The notes beneath the pieces are model-generated. The model was not told where the DNA came from. It ran no database searches and saw only the letters and a program-made list of their open reading frames with translations. Both the position numbers and the translations under genes were made by a program. Shown here piece after piece: positions 35,560 to 43,966 of a DNA stretch of 64,000 bases (positions are counted from its first letter, which is position 1; each line of letters begins with the position of its first letter). The stretch is from a candidate division WOR-3 bacterium (lineage in GTDB: Bacteria > Hydrothermota > Tepidihabitantia > Tepidihabitantales > Tepidihabitantaceae): assembly GCA_013177935.1 (NCBI GenBank), contig JABLXZ010000001.1, positions 285,794 to 349,793 of the forward strand, in the 5' to 3' direction.

Positions 35560-36909
35560 TTACTTTCGGATAACTTTTGCTACGACCTCGATATGGGCAG
35601 TTTGTGGAAACATATCTAATGGTTCAACCGATATACAAGAATAACCCGAATTTTCCAGAAGGGCAAGGTCGCGCGCCAGCGTTGCCGGGTTGCAGGAGAT
35701 ATAGATTAACGTTCGGGGAGACAGGTCAACGATGCGCGAAATTGTACTGGCAGAACAACCTTTACGCGGCGGGTCAACGACAATTACATCGGCATGCTCG
35801 ATGTCTTTTATAATGGCATCGACATCACCCTGAATGAACTCGGCGTTGGTGATACCCAGATTTATGGCGTTGAAACGGGCATCAGCAACCGCGTCTTGGG
35901 CGATTTCTATTCCGATAACTTTTCTAACCCTATCTGCCAGCAGTAAACTGATCAATCCTACCCCGCAGAACAAATCGAGTACAACTTCGTCACCCTGCGG
36001 GTTAATTGCTTTAATTACTTTTGAACAGAGTTCTTCGGCTTGAGGAATATTAACCTGGAAAAATGAACTGGCAGAAACCCGAAACTCTTTCTTGAGAATT
36101 TTTATCGTGATATATTCCTTTCCCCAGAAGACAATACTATCATTACCAAGAATTTTATTTGTCGGCAGCGGGTTTATATTCTGGACGATTCCAGTAAGTG
36201 AAGGGAAATCAATTAGATAAGAGATAACTTGCGGGTTTATGTCTTTCGTCCTCGTTACGGCAATCAAGAGTATTTCGCCGTTCGTACCCTGTCGCATTAC
36301 AAGATGTCGGATATTACCCGAATGTTTGATTTCGTTATAAGGTGTTTCGCCCAATTGAACAAGGGCATCGTATGTTTTTTGGCGCAACAGATTGAACTCT
36401 TCAGGATGCAGTAGACAGTCCGGGATATCGATTACCCGATGGCTCTGTTTCTGGTAGAATCCAATTCGAATTTTTTTTGTGCTGCCGGAAACTGGGTATT
36501 GGGTTTTATTGCGATAACGCCAGGGGGTCGATTTGGAATTAATGTTAGCAACCGGAACAAAAATTTTGCCAATCCTTTGTAAGGCATCATTAACCAGCAA
36601 TTTTTTAATTACCAGTTGTTCTTCGTAAATAATGTGTTGTAATTGACAACCACCGCATTTTTCGTAATACGGACAGGGGGCGGGAACGCGAAAGGGAGAT
36701 GGTTCTAATATTTCTTTTATCCGGGCAATGCCGTAATCCCTTTTTCTTATGATAATCTGTGCTACAACTCTTTCCTGGGGTGCGGCATAAGGGATAAAGA
36801 CCTTCCATCCGTTTAAATTAGCAAGGCCGGTGCCACCGGCAACAATACGGTCAACAAAAAGTTCAACTCTGTCACCAGTTGAAGGTGGGGAGGATGAATA
36901 CTTTACCAT
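35560..36909 (-). CDS. 23S rRNA (uracil-5-)-methyltransferase, RlmD/RumA type
   Basis: The 449-residue enzyme has an N-terminal TRAM domain (GDRVELFVDRIVAGGTGLA), a 4Fe-4S cysteine set CPYYEKCGGCQLQH and a C-terminal SAM methyltransferase domain (VLDLFCGVGLISLLLA). The catalytic cysteine is in LIYISCNPATLARDLALL. The family methylates C5 of specific uridines in 23S rRNA (or tRNA in TrmA-like members); which uridine is not determined. It overlaps lptE by 7 bp. Confidence 0.9.
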   Translation of the reverse strand: MVKYSSSPPSTGDRVELFVDRIVAGGTGLANLNGWKVFIPYAAPQERVVAQIIIRKRDYGIARIKEILEPSPFRVPAPCPYYEKCGGCQLQHIIYEEQLVIKKLLVNDALQRIGKIFVPVANINSKSTPWRYRNKTQYPVSGSTKKIRIGFYQKQSHRVIDIPDCLLHPEEFNLLRQKTYDALVQLGETPYNEIKHSGNIRHLVMRQGTNGEILLIAVTRTKDINPQVISYLIDFPSLTGIVQNINPLPTNKILGNDSIVFWGKEYITIKILKKEFRVSASSFFQVNIPQAEELCSKVIKAINPQGDEVVLDLFCGVGLISLLLADRVRKVIGIEIAQDAVADARFNAINLGITNAEFIQGDVDAIIKDIEHADVIVVDPPRKGCSASTISRIVDLSPRTLIYISCNPATLARDLALLENSGYSCISVEPLDMFPQTAHIEVVAKVIRK

Positions 36910-37385
36910 GCGGTAATCACTTGCCGTACAATCTCTTGGGCAAGCTTTTCAATTGCTTTTTTAGCCACCTCCTCTTCCGAACTGGTTTCTGGATTATAGG
37001 AAACACGGCTTGATATACTTCCGGTAAAAAAGGGTTCGTTTCTAATTTGGTCAATAACTTCAACATTGGCGGTGATACTTATTTCATAGGCGGACACTTC
37101 CTGATTAGAGTTATAAGCCGCCGCAGTCCTGGAGTAGTTAGTAATAATTGCTGTCAAAAGTAAGTGGGCTTGTTCAACACTGGTAACGCGGAGCGAACGG
37201 TCAAGATTAAATGCTTGAGGAAGGGCGAAAGTCAGTTCTTCGGCTAAACCGGGTTGGGTTGAAGAGTTTTCTATTGAACCAAGGGCAACGGTTTTTAAAT
37301 GAGAGGGGAGAAGGGACCGGGTTGAATAACCGCAAGCAACGAACAGTAGCAAAAGAAACAGAAGAAATTTACGAGATTGTTGCAT
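36903..37385 (-). CDS. lptE: LptE-like LPS-assembly lipoprotein
   Basis: The 160-residue protein has a lipoprotein signal with lipobox-type FVAC (FLLFLLLLFVACGYS) and the LptE beginning CGYSTRSLLPSHLKTVALGSIENSS. The middle TAIITNYSRTAAAYNSNQEVSAYEI is typical of LptE, which plugs LptD in the outer membrane. It overlaps the thi4 3' end by 17 bp. Family sequence conservation is low, so the call rests on lipobox, length and pattern. Confidence 0.8.
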   Translation of the reverse strand: MQQSRKFLLFLLLLFVACGYSTRSLLPSHLKTVALGSIENSSTQPGLAEELTFALPQAFNLDRSLRVTSVEQAHLLLTAIITNYSRTAAAYNSNQEVSAYEISITANVEVIDQIRNEPFFTGSISSRVSYNPETSSEEEVAKKAIEKLAQEIVRQVITAW

Positions 37386-38160
37386 CGTTGTTTAAGAAAT
37401 GTGAGATGTCTTTGGCAACTTTGACACCGGAGAGAAACATTCCACCGAAGATCGGACCCATGCGTGGTCCGCCAAACACCGCGTTTGCCGCCATTCCTGT
37501 TACCCACAGCCCTGGGAAAACCTCTTTTGTGTTAATAAGAGTCAATCTTTCCGCTTCGTCCGCCCACATTGGCCGCTCTCCTTCTATTGTCCCGGAAGGG
37601 GTTGCCAGCCGGACTTTTGCCTTACGGATAAGATGATTTACAACCTCGGCAGCATGGCCCGTAGCATCAATGACAACCTTAGAATATACCGTAAGCGGGT
37701 CGACATGAAGTTTTGCCATTTCTACCGCAGTCCAATTTAACACCAGCCCTTGAACCCGGTCTCCAATCAGTACGACATCTTCAGCGCTGATAAGATTAAA
37801 CAATTTTACTCCAACGCGGTAAACTTTAACGAGCAATGCACCAAGGATTTCATTTGCATCAGCCACAAAATAGCCCGGCCGTTGCTCGATAAAACTTACT
37901 TCCAGTTGTTGCAGGATCTCAGTAGCTTCCTTTTGTACGACGATGTCAGAGAACATCATTCCACCACCTGGTAGTCCGCCGCCCGGTTTGAGTGCTCTTT
38001 CAAAAACTGTTACTTTTATACCCTTTTCGGCAAGTTTCCATGCAGCAGTCAAACCAGATGGGCCTGCTCCAACGATTACCACATCATTTTTAAGACTATT
38101 TATAAACCGTTCGGTCCAATGTTCGATGATTGCCCGGGAAATTTCGACATCTTTAATCAT
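37369..38160 (-). CDS. thi4: Sulfide-dependent thiamine thiazole synthase (Thi4 family)
   Basis: The 263-residue protein binds a dinucleotide through GAGPSG (31-36) and has VTVFERALKPGGGLPGGGMMF and NAVFGGPRMGPIFGGMFLSG. Thi4 makes the thiazole moiety of thiamine from NAD and glycine. In yeast the sulfur comes from a cysteine of the enzyme; here the aligned position is H152 in LNWTAVEMAKLHVDPLTV, as in methanogens that use free sulfide catalytically. ATG 38160 is chosen because a promoter ends 5 nt before it; the frame stays open 135 bp upstream. It heads the operon thi4-lptE-rlmD-like-amidohydrolase-polX. Confidence 0.9.
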   Translation of the reverse strand: MIKDVEISRAIIEHWTERFINSLKNDVVIVGAGPSGLTAAWKLAEKGIKVTVFERALKPGGGLPGGGMMFSDIVVQKEATEILQQLEVSFIEQRPGYFVADANEILGALLVKVYRVGVKLFNLISAEDVVLIGDRVQGLVLNWTAVEMAKLHVDPLTVYSKVVIDATGHAAEVVNHLIRKAKVRLATPSGTIEGERPMWADEAERLTLINTKEVFPGLWVTGMAANAVFGGPRMGPIFGGMFLSGVKVAKDISHFLNNDATIS

Positions 38161-38165
38161 AGGAA

Positions 38166-38193
38166 ATGTTAAAAAGTTGCCGGTATAAGTCAA
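38166..38193 (-). promoter_or_regulatory. Promoter of thi4 operon (leaderless)
   Basis: On the minus strand TTGACT (38188-38193), 16 nt and TAACAT (38166-38171), then 5 nt to the ATG at 38160. This leaves no room for a TPP riboswitch. Confidence 0.75.
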
Positions 38194-38278
38194 GCAGTTG
38201 AACTTATTTGAAACTTCAGCAAGGTAATTCCCCGCGCAGACAGGCGATAAACGGTATAAACTGTTTAATAATTGAATT

Positions 38279-38306
38279 TTGACAGCTTGATTCAATTTGG
38301 TATAAT
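38279..38306 (+). promoter_or_regulatory. Consensus promoter of the DUF4870-like pair (leaderless)
   Basis: TTGACA (38279-38284), 16 nt and TATAAT (38301-38306), both perfect matches, then 8 nt to the ATG at 38315. Confidence 0.85.
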
Positions 38307-38314
38307 CAATTGAA

Positions 38315-38728
38315 ATGGAAATGCGAGATACGCCTGAACAATATCAAGCCGTTTCCCAGGAAGGAAAACTACTTGCCGCATTAGGATATATCCCGATGTT
38401 GTTCTTTTTACCACTCTTAGTACGTCCTCGGGATTATTTTTGCCGTTTCCACGGTATTCAGAGTGTAATACTGATATGCGCATTAACGATTTTCTGGATA
38501 TGTGTTTACATCCTTGATTTAATTCTCGGGAAGGTCCTTGGGAATGTTATATTTATCGGGTTCATTTTCAAAGCCGCTGCCTGGATATTCCATTATTTGG
38601 TCGGGACGGTAATTTCTTTGCTGTATATAATATTATCAATTGCTGGTATGATTCAGGCAGCAACCGGTCGTTACTGGCGTATTCCAATCCTGAGTCTTTA
38701 CATAGACCGGTTGCGTGGAGATAAGTAA
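38315..38728 (+). CDS. DUF4870/Tic20-like small membrane protein
   Basis: The 137-residue protein has a polar N-terminus and about four hydrophobic segments. The opening LLAALGYIPMLFFLPLLV, RPRDYFCRFHGIQSVIL and the closing AATGRYWRIPIL match the DUF4870 pattern of small membrane proteins of unknown function. It has the window's best promoter and starts without a ribosome site. The next gene is a paralogue. Confidence 0.8.
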   Translation: MEMRDTPEQYQAVSQEGKLLAALGYIPMLFFLPLLVRPRDYFCRFHGIQSVILICALTIFWICVYILDLILGKVLGNVIFIGFIFKAAAWIFHYLVGTVISLLYIILSIAGMIQAATGRYWRIPILSLYIDRLRGDK

Positions 38729-38747
38729 ATAACGAAAAGGAGGAAAA

Positions 38748-39107
38748 ATGGCTGAAGAAGAAAAAAAGGTAGAACAGATGCCCGCAAGCACCCCGGATGA
38801 AGATATTGAGAAAGGTAAAGGATTAGCTTGGTTGTCTTACTTATGGCTATTGTGGTTAGTACCGCTCTTGGCGATGAAAGACAACGCATTTTGCAAGTTC
38901 CATGTTAAACAGGGGATTATCCTTACCATACTGAGCGTCGCAATATGGATTATTGGCTGGATTCCGTTCATCGGCTGGATTGTGACATTTGTCGTATACG
39001 TATACATTGTCGTAATGATAATAATGGGTATCATTAATGCAGCAAGCGGTAAGTACTGGAAGATGCCGATACTTGGCAACATTGCGGCTAACTGGTTCAA
39101 ATTTTAG
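38748..39107 (+). CDS. DUF4870/Tic20-like small membrane protein, paralogue
   Basis: A 119-residue paralogue of the preceding protein: KGLAWLSYLWLLWLVPLLAM, DNAFCKFHVKQGIIL and AASGKYWKMPIL align with it along the length, and both keep FC(R/K)FH. An acidic, lysine-rich N-terminal tail is extra. An AAAAGGAGG site lies 5 nt before the ATG. Function unknown; a membrane location is inferred. Confidence 0.82.
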   Translation: MAEEEKKVEQMPASTPDEDIEKGKGLAWLSYLWLLWLVPLLAMKDNAFCKFHVKQGIILTILSVAIWIIGWIPFIGWIVTFVVYVYIVVMIIMGIINAASGKYWKMPILGNIAANWFKF

Positions 39108-39238
39108 AGAAAGCAAGCCAGCGAATTATCAACATTCTACATCTCTTCTGATAATATTTATTATGTAAACTAAACTTTCTTTTCAAGAAAACTAACGTGT
39201 TTCGATTCTACGGTGTCGGGAATTCTGGTCTCCTCTCT

Positions 39239-40267
39239 TTACTTAAAGTACTGGCTATAAATATCTAAAAGTTTTGCGGCGCATTTATCCCAGGTGTAGT
39301 TGTCTTTTATGTGCTTTTGGAGCGCAGTTGTCTTTGGTTTGTTAATAGTTGTTATCAGGGCTTCTTCGATGGATTTTTCTTTTTTGGGGTCAAGATAGGT
39401 TGCGTTTTCACCAAAATACTCTATGGTGCCACCGTACTTAGTTATGCATATTTTCGCGCCGGCTAAACCTGCTTCCAGCGCTGCTAAACCCGGTGTTTCA
39501 TATAAAGACGGTAGAATGAATGTGTCGCATGCCGCGTAAGCCGACTCGATCATTGGTGAATCACCTGCCAGACCCGGAATCAATTTTATCGAGGGCGTTT
39601 CTGCAACAATTTTGAGGCATTGAAGCCCATATGTGTTGTTTAGTACCGGACCAATCAGAACCGCTTTTAATCCTGTTTTGCGTAAAACTTTAAGCAATGG
39701 CAGGACATTCTTTCTTCCCCATCCAATATGCCCTACATAAAGCACAAAATCTCGAAGTCCGTGTTCTTTGATAAACAGTTCGGGTGAAGCATAGGCAAAC
39801 CTTTTATCAACTCCATTGGGCACGATTTGCATTTTTTCTCTTGATACCCCCAAGCCCTGTTCAATCAAATTTAATTCTGCTTTGGTATTCACTATTACGA
39901 GTTCTGCCATTTCACACAGTTCTTTGCAAAAAAGGTGTTCTGACCAGAAACCTCCATACTTACGTAGGCCGGTACCGAGCATTAGATAAAATCTCAATTT
40001 TTTAGGGTTACTTCGGCTGTAAAATATGGGTGTTACAACGAGTTTCACCCCGGTATTTTTTATTGACCGCCCAAAATGGTATGTTCCGAGATTAGCGCCG
40101 AAAAGATGAAAAAAGTCGAACTCTTTTAGATTGTATCTTTTCCACGGGTCAAACAATTCAACCTCTATTCCCTTTTGTCTCAGGGCGTTAGCCAGAGAAC
40201 GAACCTGGGTTTCAACGCCGCCCCCAAGTGTTGTTATTGCCGAGAAAGAGCCAAATAAAATCTTCAT
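39239..40267 (-). CDS. Glycosyltransferase family 4
   Basis: The 342-residue GT-B enzyme has the N-terminal GGGVETQVRSLANALRQKG typical of GT4, VPNGVDKRFA at the domain junction, DFVLYVGHIGWGRKN and a nucleotide-sugar site EXnE-like ILPSLYETPGLAALEAGLAG. Donor and acceptor are unknown. It ends a four-gene glycan operon, overlapping the deacetylase-like gene by 4 bp. Confidence 0.88.
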   Translation of the reverse strand: MKILFGSFSAITTLGGGVETQVRSLANALRQKGIEVELFDPWKRYNLKEFDFFHLFGANLGTYHFGRSIKNTGVKLVVTPIFYSRSNPKKLRFYLMLGTGLRKYGGFWSEHLFCKELCEMAELVIVNTKAELNLIEQGLGVSREKMQIVPNGVDKRFAYASPELFIKEHGLRDFVLYVGHIGWGRKNVLPLLKVLRKTGLKAVLIGPVLNNTYGLQCLKIVAETPSIKLIPGLAGDSPMIESAYAACDTFILPSLYETPGLAALEAGLAGAKICITKYGGTIEYFGENATYLDPKKEKSIEEALITTINKPKTTALQKHIKDNYTWDKCAAKLLDIYSQYFK

Positions 40268-41772
40268 AATATGCTATGGGTGCTGTTTTTTATCCTTCTA
40301 CGGTAGTTTTGCAATCTTCTCTTTATTTGCATAAGTAAATCTGCCCGTCGAGTGTATAACTCATGTGGGTTAAACCTCTTAACTCGAGGAGTTTCAATCC
40401 ACTTTAGTTCGTTCCAGCGTGTCGACTGGGTTTTAATTGGCACGAAAGCAATTCGATTATTTTGTTCTATGACTAAACTAATTTCCGGAATGGCTTGTTC
40501 GACTATTAAGTCAAATCCGTCATCTTTGAATTGGATCTGGTAATTAACCGATTCGCGAAGTTGCCACCAGCGGTAGTAGTCGGTTAGTGTGACCCAGCTG
40601 CGACATCGTTCTAATCCGTATTGTAAAATGTCTTTTAGGACATCCGCGTAATGTACGATCCACTTTGGATGGTCATAAAGAAAGCAGGGCTCTAAACGGG
40701 AACATTGCAAATCTATTATTCGGGCATAATAGTCAAATATTTTTTTTCGCTCCAGTTTCGCCTCGGCAAGTCTTCCTAATGAAATTGGATGCACCGGAAT
40801 TTGTAGTACCGTACTGCGCTGTCCATTTACTAATGGTCGCTCGGGCAGGTCGTCATATGAATAGCCAAACTCTGAGGAGTATTTAAAGCCAAGTTCGGCA
40901 TATGCTTGTTGCAGGTTTTCATTCCACTCACCATAGGGCGCAGCAACACCAACCGGTGATATTCCCAATCGATTCAGTATTTCTTTGCCTTCAGCGTAAT
41001 TTGCCTTATTTTGCGCAACATCAACATAAACCTGATGACGATGACAGTGTAGTTGAATATCCTGTCCCTTGAGAATGTTTATTATTGCTTTAAGTTGAGC
41101 GGGCTTATCACCGGTAGTAACAAACCAGGTCCAGCGCATCCCCACTTTTTCTGATAGCCTTAAAGATTTTTCGATTAGAATCGGTGAACTGTAATCTGTA
41201 TCCACTCTGAAGGCAAATGTCGAGAGAAACGAACCAGGGTTACAGGAAATTCTCACGAAAGGTAAACCGTTTAACTCCCAGAGATGCTTTAAACAGGCGA
41301 GGAATAACCTACGGACCCCTCCTCTATCAGTAAAGGCAACCTCCTCATAAGGAAAATGAGGGACTTGAACCCAAAATTTTTTAGGCGTTATCCCTCGATG
41401 TTTTAACAATTCATTTAAAGAAAATGGTATCACAAGCAATTTTCCTTGACCTGAGTCTTCGTTTAGATAAAGCACATTGGACCCTCGGTCACTGATACCA
41501 ATATTTGCTAACACCGGAATCAGGCAGTGAGCGTTTATATCAACGATTCCTACTTTATCAAGAAGTCCTGATTTATCAGGGGCGATGTATTTTATTTTTC
41601 TTAAACAGGATTTGATTTCTGTGGGAACATCCGGAAAATCAGATATTATCAATTGATGTGCGGTCTGGGTAATAAACAGATATTTACTGGTTTGGTTGTT
41701 TGACTGATACATTATCCCTTCGCGTTTCAGTAAATCTTCAAGATGGTTATCCGGCTTTTTCAATAAAACCAA
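40264..41772 (-). CDS. Polysaccharide deacetylase-like (NodB-type) protein
   Basis: The central part of this 502-residue protein has the carbohydrate esterase 4 pattern: paired aspartates in AFRVDTDYSS and a metal-binding HCHRHQ. An N-terminal region of about 170 residues and a C-terminal one of about 130 are unassigned. TTG is the likely start, with GGGGAG 7 nt before it; an ATG 60 bp downstream is an alternative. It overlaps the glycosyltransferase on each side, so it may trim N- or O-acetyl groups from the same glycan. Confidence 0.78.
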   Translation of the reverse strand: MVLLKKPDNHLEDLLKREGIMYQSNNQTSKYLFITQTAHQLIISDFPDVPTEIKSCLRKIKYIAPDKSGLLDKVGIVDINAHCLIPVLANIGISDRGSNVLYLNEDSGQGKLLVIPFSLNELLKHRGITPKKFWVQVPHFPYEEVAFTDRGGVRRLFLACLKHLWELNGLPFVRISCNPGSFLSTFAFRVDTDYSSPILIEKSLRLSEKVGMRWTWFVTTGDKPAQLKAIINILKGQDIQLHCHRHQVYVDVAQNKANYAEGKEILNRLGISPVGVAAPYGEWNENLQQAYAELGFKYSSEFGYSYDDLPERPLVNGQRSTVLQIPVHPISLGRLAEAKLERKKIFDYYARIIDLQCSRLEPCFLYDHPKWIVHYADVLKDILQYGLERCRSWVTLTDYYRWWQLRESVNYQIQFKDDGFDLIVEQAIPEISLVIEQNNRIAFVPIKTQSTRWNELKWIETPRVKRFNPHELYTRRADLLMQIKRRLQNYRRRIKNSTHSIL

Positions 41773-42965
41773 TTTTCACTCCCCGGTTTTGAGAAAATAG
41801 CGTGGTACATATCCAACAGCGATTTTTCCGCAACACTCCAGTTGTATTTTTTCTCTACCGCTTTTCGGCCCGCCAGACCTCGCTGGATACTGTCTGCCGG
41901 TTTTTCAAGTACAGCAACCATTGCTTCGGCGATTGCTTCGGGCTGAGTAGGGTCAACAAGCCATCCACATTTTGATTCGTTTACTACTCGAGCGATTTCA
42001 GGAAAATTACTGGCGATAACCGCTAAGCCACACCCCATGAACTCAAAAAGCTTATTTGGTTGATTGGTCCAGTCATTTCCTCGCTTGGGTTGAAATAAAA
42101 TCAGCCCTGCGAGGCAGGGTTTTATAATATCAAATACCCCTGCATAAGACGGGATTGCTGAGAGAAAAACTACATTATCAGTTAGTGCCTGACGATTTAT
42201 GTACTCCTTTGTCCATATTTCAATATCATCTCGTTGGTCAAATTCACCCCTGACCATCAATTTTACTTCGCGATAGCCTCGTTTAATAACCAGTGTCAGC
42301 GCCTTAAGAAGTTGGTCAAAACCGCGTGGGCGGCATATAAGTCCGGTATAAACAAACCAGGGGTTCCGATTTTCTAACGGGGTTCCAATGAGTTCGAGCG
42401 GAGGATAATTGGGAACTTGAATCGGGACTCGACCGCGCCGGACAAAACGGCGTGCTCTTGTATAATTAGTTTCGATAATTGCCTCTGCCTGAGAACTTGC
42501 GGTGTATTCCAGATAACTGACCAATAACCAGCTCAGCCAGCGCAAAGGTAATGGGAGATCCTGCCGATCAAGATATGTTTGAGGAAACCACTCGCTTGAT
42601 TCATATATAAGATAAATGTGGGGGGAAAATCGTTTTAACCATAGACCAATAGCCAGACACCAGGGGTCGAGGCATTGATAGGCATCGGCATTTTCTTGTA
42701 AAGCCAGTCGGGCAATGTCTTTAAGAAGAACAATTTTGTCCCAGTGCTGTCGAGCCGGAACTGAGACAGTTTTTATGCCGTCAATATATTCCACCTTGAA
42801 TTCTTTTCCTAATCCAATAAGTGTAACCTGATATCCGTTCCGATAGAGCGAATGGGCTTCGCGGTCCCAGAATCTACTATATTCAACAGGATGCGATGAA
42901 GTTATCATACAAATATGTCTTGACCGCAAGTGATTGTTTTTCCCAGAACCAGAATAACGAGTCAA
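41760..42965 (-). CDS. Glycosyltransferase family 4-like
   Basis: The 401-residue GT-B protein has ICMITSSHPVEYSRFWDREAHSLYRNGYQV at the N-terminus, PWFVYTGLICRPRGFDQLLKAL in the hinge and KLFEFMGCGLAVIASNFPEI near the donor site. TTG overlaps the HDAC-like stop as TTGA; an ATG at residue 20 is an alternative start. The product probably builds a surface or capsular glycan with its neighbours. Confidence 0.82.
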   Translation of the reverse strand: MTRYSGSGKNNHLRSRHICMITSSHPVEYSRFWDREAHSLYRNGYQVTLIGLGKEFKVEYIDGIKTVSVPARQHWDKIVLLKDIARLALQENADAYQCLDPWCLAIGLWLKRFSPHIYLIYESSEWFPQTYLDRQDLPLPLRWLSWLLVSYLEYTASSQAEAIIETNYTRARRFVRRGRVPIQVPNYPPLELIGTPLENRNPWFVYTGLICRPRGFDQLLKALTLVIKRGYREVKLMVRGEFDQRDDIEIWTKEYINRQALTDNVVFLSAIPSYAGVFDIIKPCLAGLILFQPKRGNDWTNQPNKLFEFMGCGLAVIASNFPEIARVVNESKCGWLVDPTQPEAIAEAMVAVLEKPADSIQRGLAGRKAVEKKYNWSVAEKSLLDMYHAIFSKPGSENWFY

Positions 42966-43918
42966 GCGCTGGCGGTTTCTGATTCGTTGGGATTAGAGCG
43001 AATTTCTTCTGTTGATTTGGATGGCAGCTGGCCGAGCACTCTAAGGCATTCTTTCGCTGTATTTATATGGATTTCGGCTGTGTCTTTTGTATCAAGGGCA
43101 TAGCCCCCGGCAAGAACTGTTGCAACCGGTATACCAGCCTTATGGCAGTTTTCCAGAACGATTCGGTCTCTTAAGGCAAGGCCGCGTTTTGTCAATCTTA
43201 AGGTTCCTAACTGGTCATTGAAATAAGGGTCGGCTCCTGCTACATAGACAACAAGTTGAGGGCGATGTTCTGAGATAATTTTGGGAACCGCTTCCTTCAT
43301 CAAACGATTATACTCTTCGTCTCCGGTTTCATCTTCGAGTCCAATATCCCAGTCCGAACGTTCTTTGATTGGGTAAAGATGCTCCTGGTGAATAGAAAAA
43401 GTGTAGACCCGGGGATCATTTTGAAAAATCCGGGCGGTACCATTTCCTTGATGTAAGTCACAATCAATCACTGCTGCTCTTTCCAGCTTACCGTCTTTCT
43501 GAAGTTTTTTAATTGCTACCGCAATATCGTTAATATAGCAAAAACCTTCTCCATGTTCCGCGAATGCATGATGGAAACCGCCGCCAATATTCATTGCTAC
43601 CCCATCATTTAATGCGAGTTGACAGGCAAGAATTGTTCCTGATGCATGAAGGAAAAACCCCTGGACAATTTCCCAGGTAAGAGGTAATTCAGAACGCACC
43701 GTGCGTGCGGTCCAGCGTAGATTCAGTAGGTCATCAACATACTCCTTGGTATGCACAAGACGAATGTCATCAACAGAAGGCTCTGGTGGTTCAACAAAAT
43801 CTTCAGCACGGGCAAGGCCTTCCGCCAATAACCCTTCGCGGACCATTTTGTACTTTTCAGTGGGAAATACATGGACACCAACATCAAATCGATATCGTTC
43901 CGAATACACAAATTTCAT
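42962..43918 (-). CDS. Histone-deacetylase-fold deacetylase (AcuC/HdaH-like)
   Basis: The 318-residue protein keeps the HDAC catalytic set: the charge-relay pair H116-H117 in GGGFHHAFAEHGEGFCYIND, zinc ligands D154 and H156 in DCDLHQGNGT, and a third aspartate in VAGADPYFNDQLG. Bacterial members deacetylate acetyl-CoA synthetase, polyamines or other small amides. It is first in an operon with two glycosyltransferases and a NodB-like deacetylase, which hints at an acetylated sugar or amine. The start is preceded by GAAGGT. Confidence 0.88.
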   Translation of the reverse strand: MKFVYSERYRFDVGVHVFPTEKYKMVREGLLAEGLARAEDFVEPPEPSVDDIRLVHTKEYVDDLLNLRWTARTVRSELPLTWEIVQGFFLHASGTILACQLALNDGVAMNIGGGFHHAFAEHGEGFCYINDIAVAIKKLQKDGKLERAAVIDCDLHQGNGTARIFQNDPRVYTFSIHQEHLYPIKERSDWDIGLEDETGDEEYNRLMKEAVPKIISEHRPQLVVYVAGADPYFNDQLGTLRLTKRGLALRDRIVLENCHKAGIPVATVLAGGYALDTKDTAEIHINTAKECLRVLGQLPSKSTEEIRSNPNESETASA

Positions 43919-43938
43919 TTTTACCTTCTTTTCTTTAA

Positions 43939-43966
43939 ATTATAGAGGAAGTCTTTATTCTGTCAA
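43939..43966 (-). promoter_or_regulatory. Consensus promoter of the HDAC-glycan operon
   Basis: On the minus strand TTGACA (43961-43966), 16 nt and TATAAT (43939-43944). Both boxes are perfect; 20 nt separate the -10 from the start, giving a leader of about 13 nt with GAAGGT. Confidence 0.82.

Noticed and set aside
38161-38195. A TPP riboswitch before thi4.
   Set aside because: The promoter ends 5 nt before the start codon, so there is no leader to fold.
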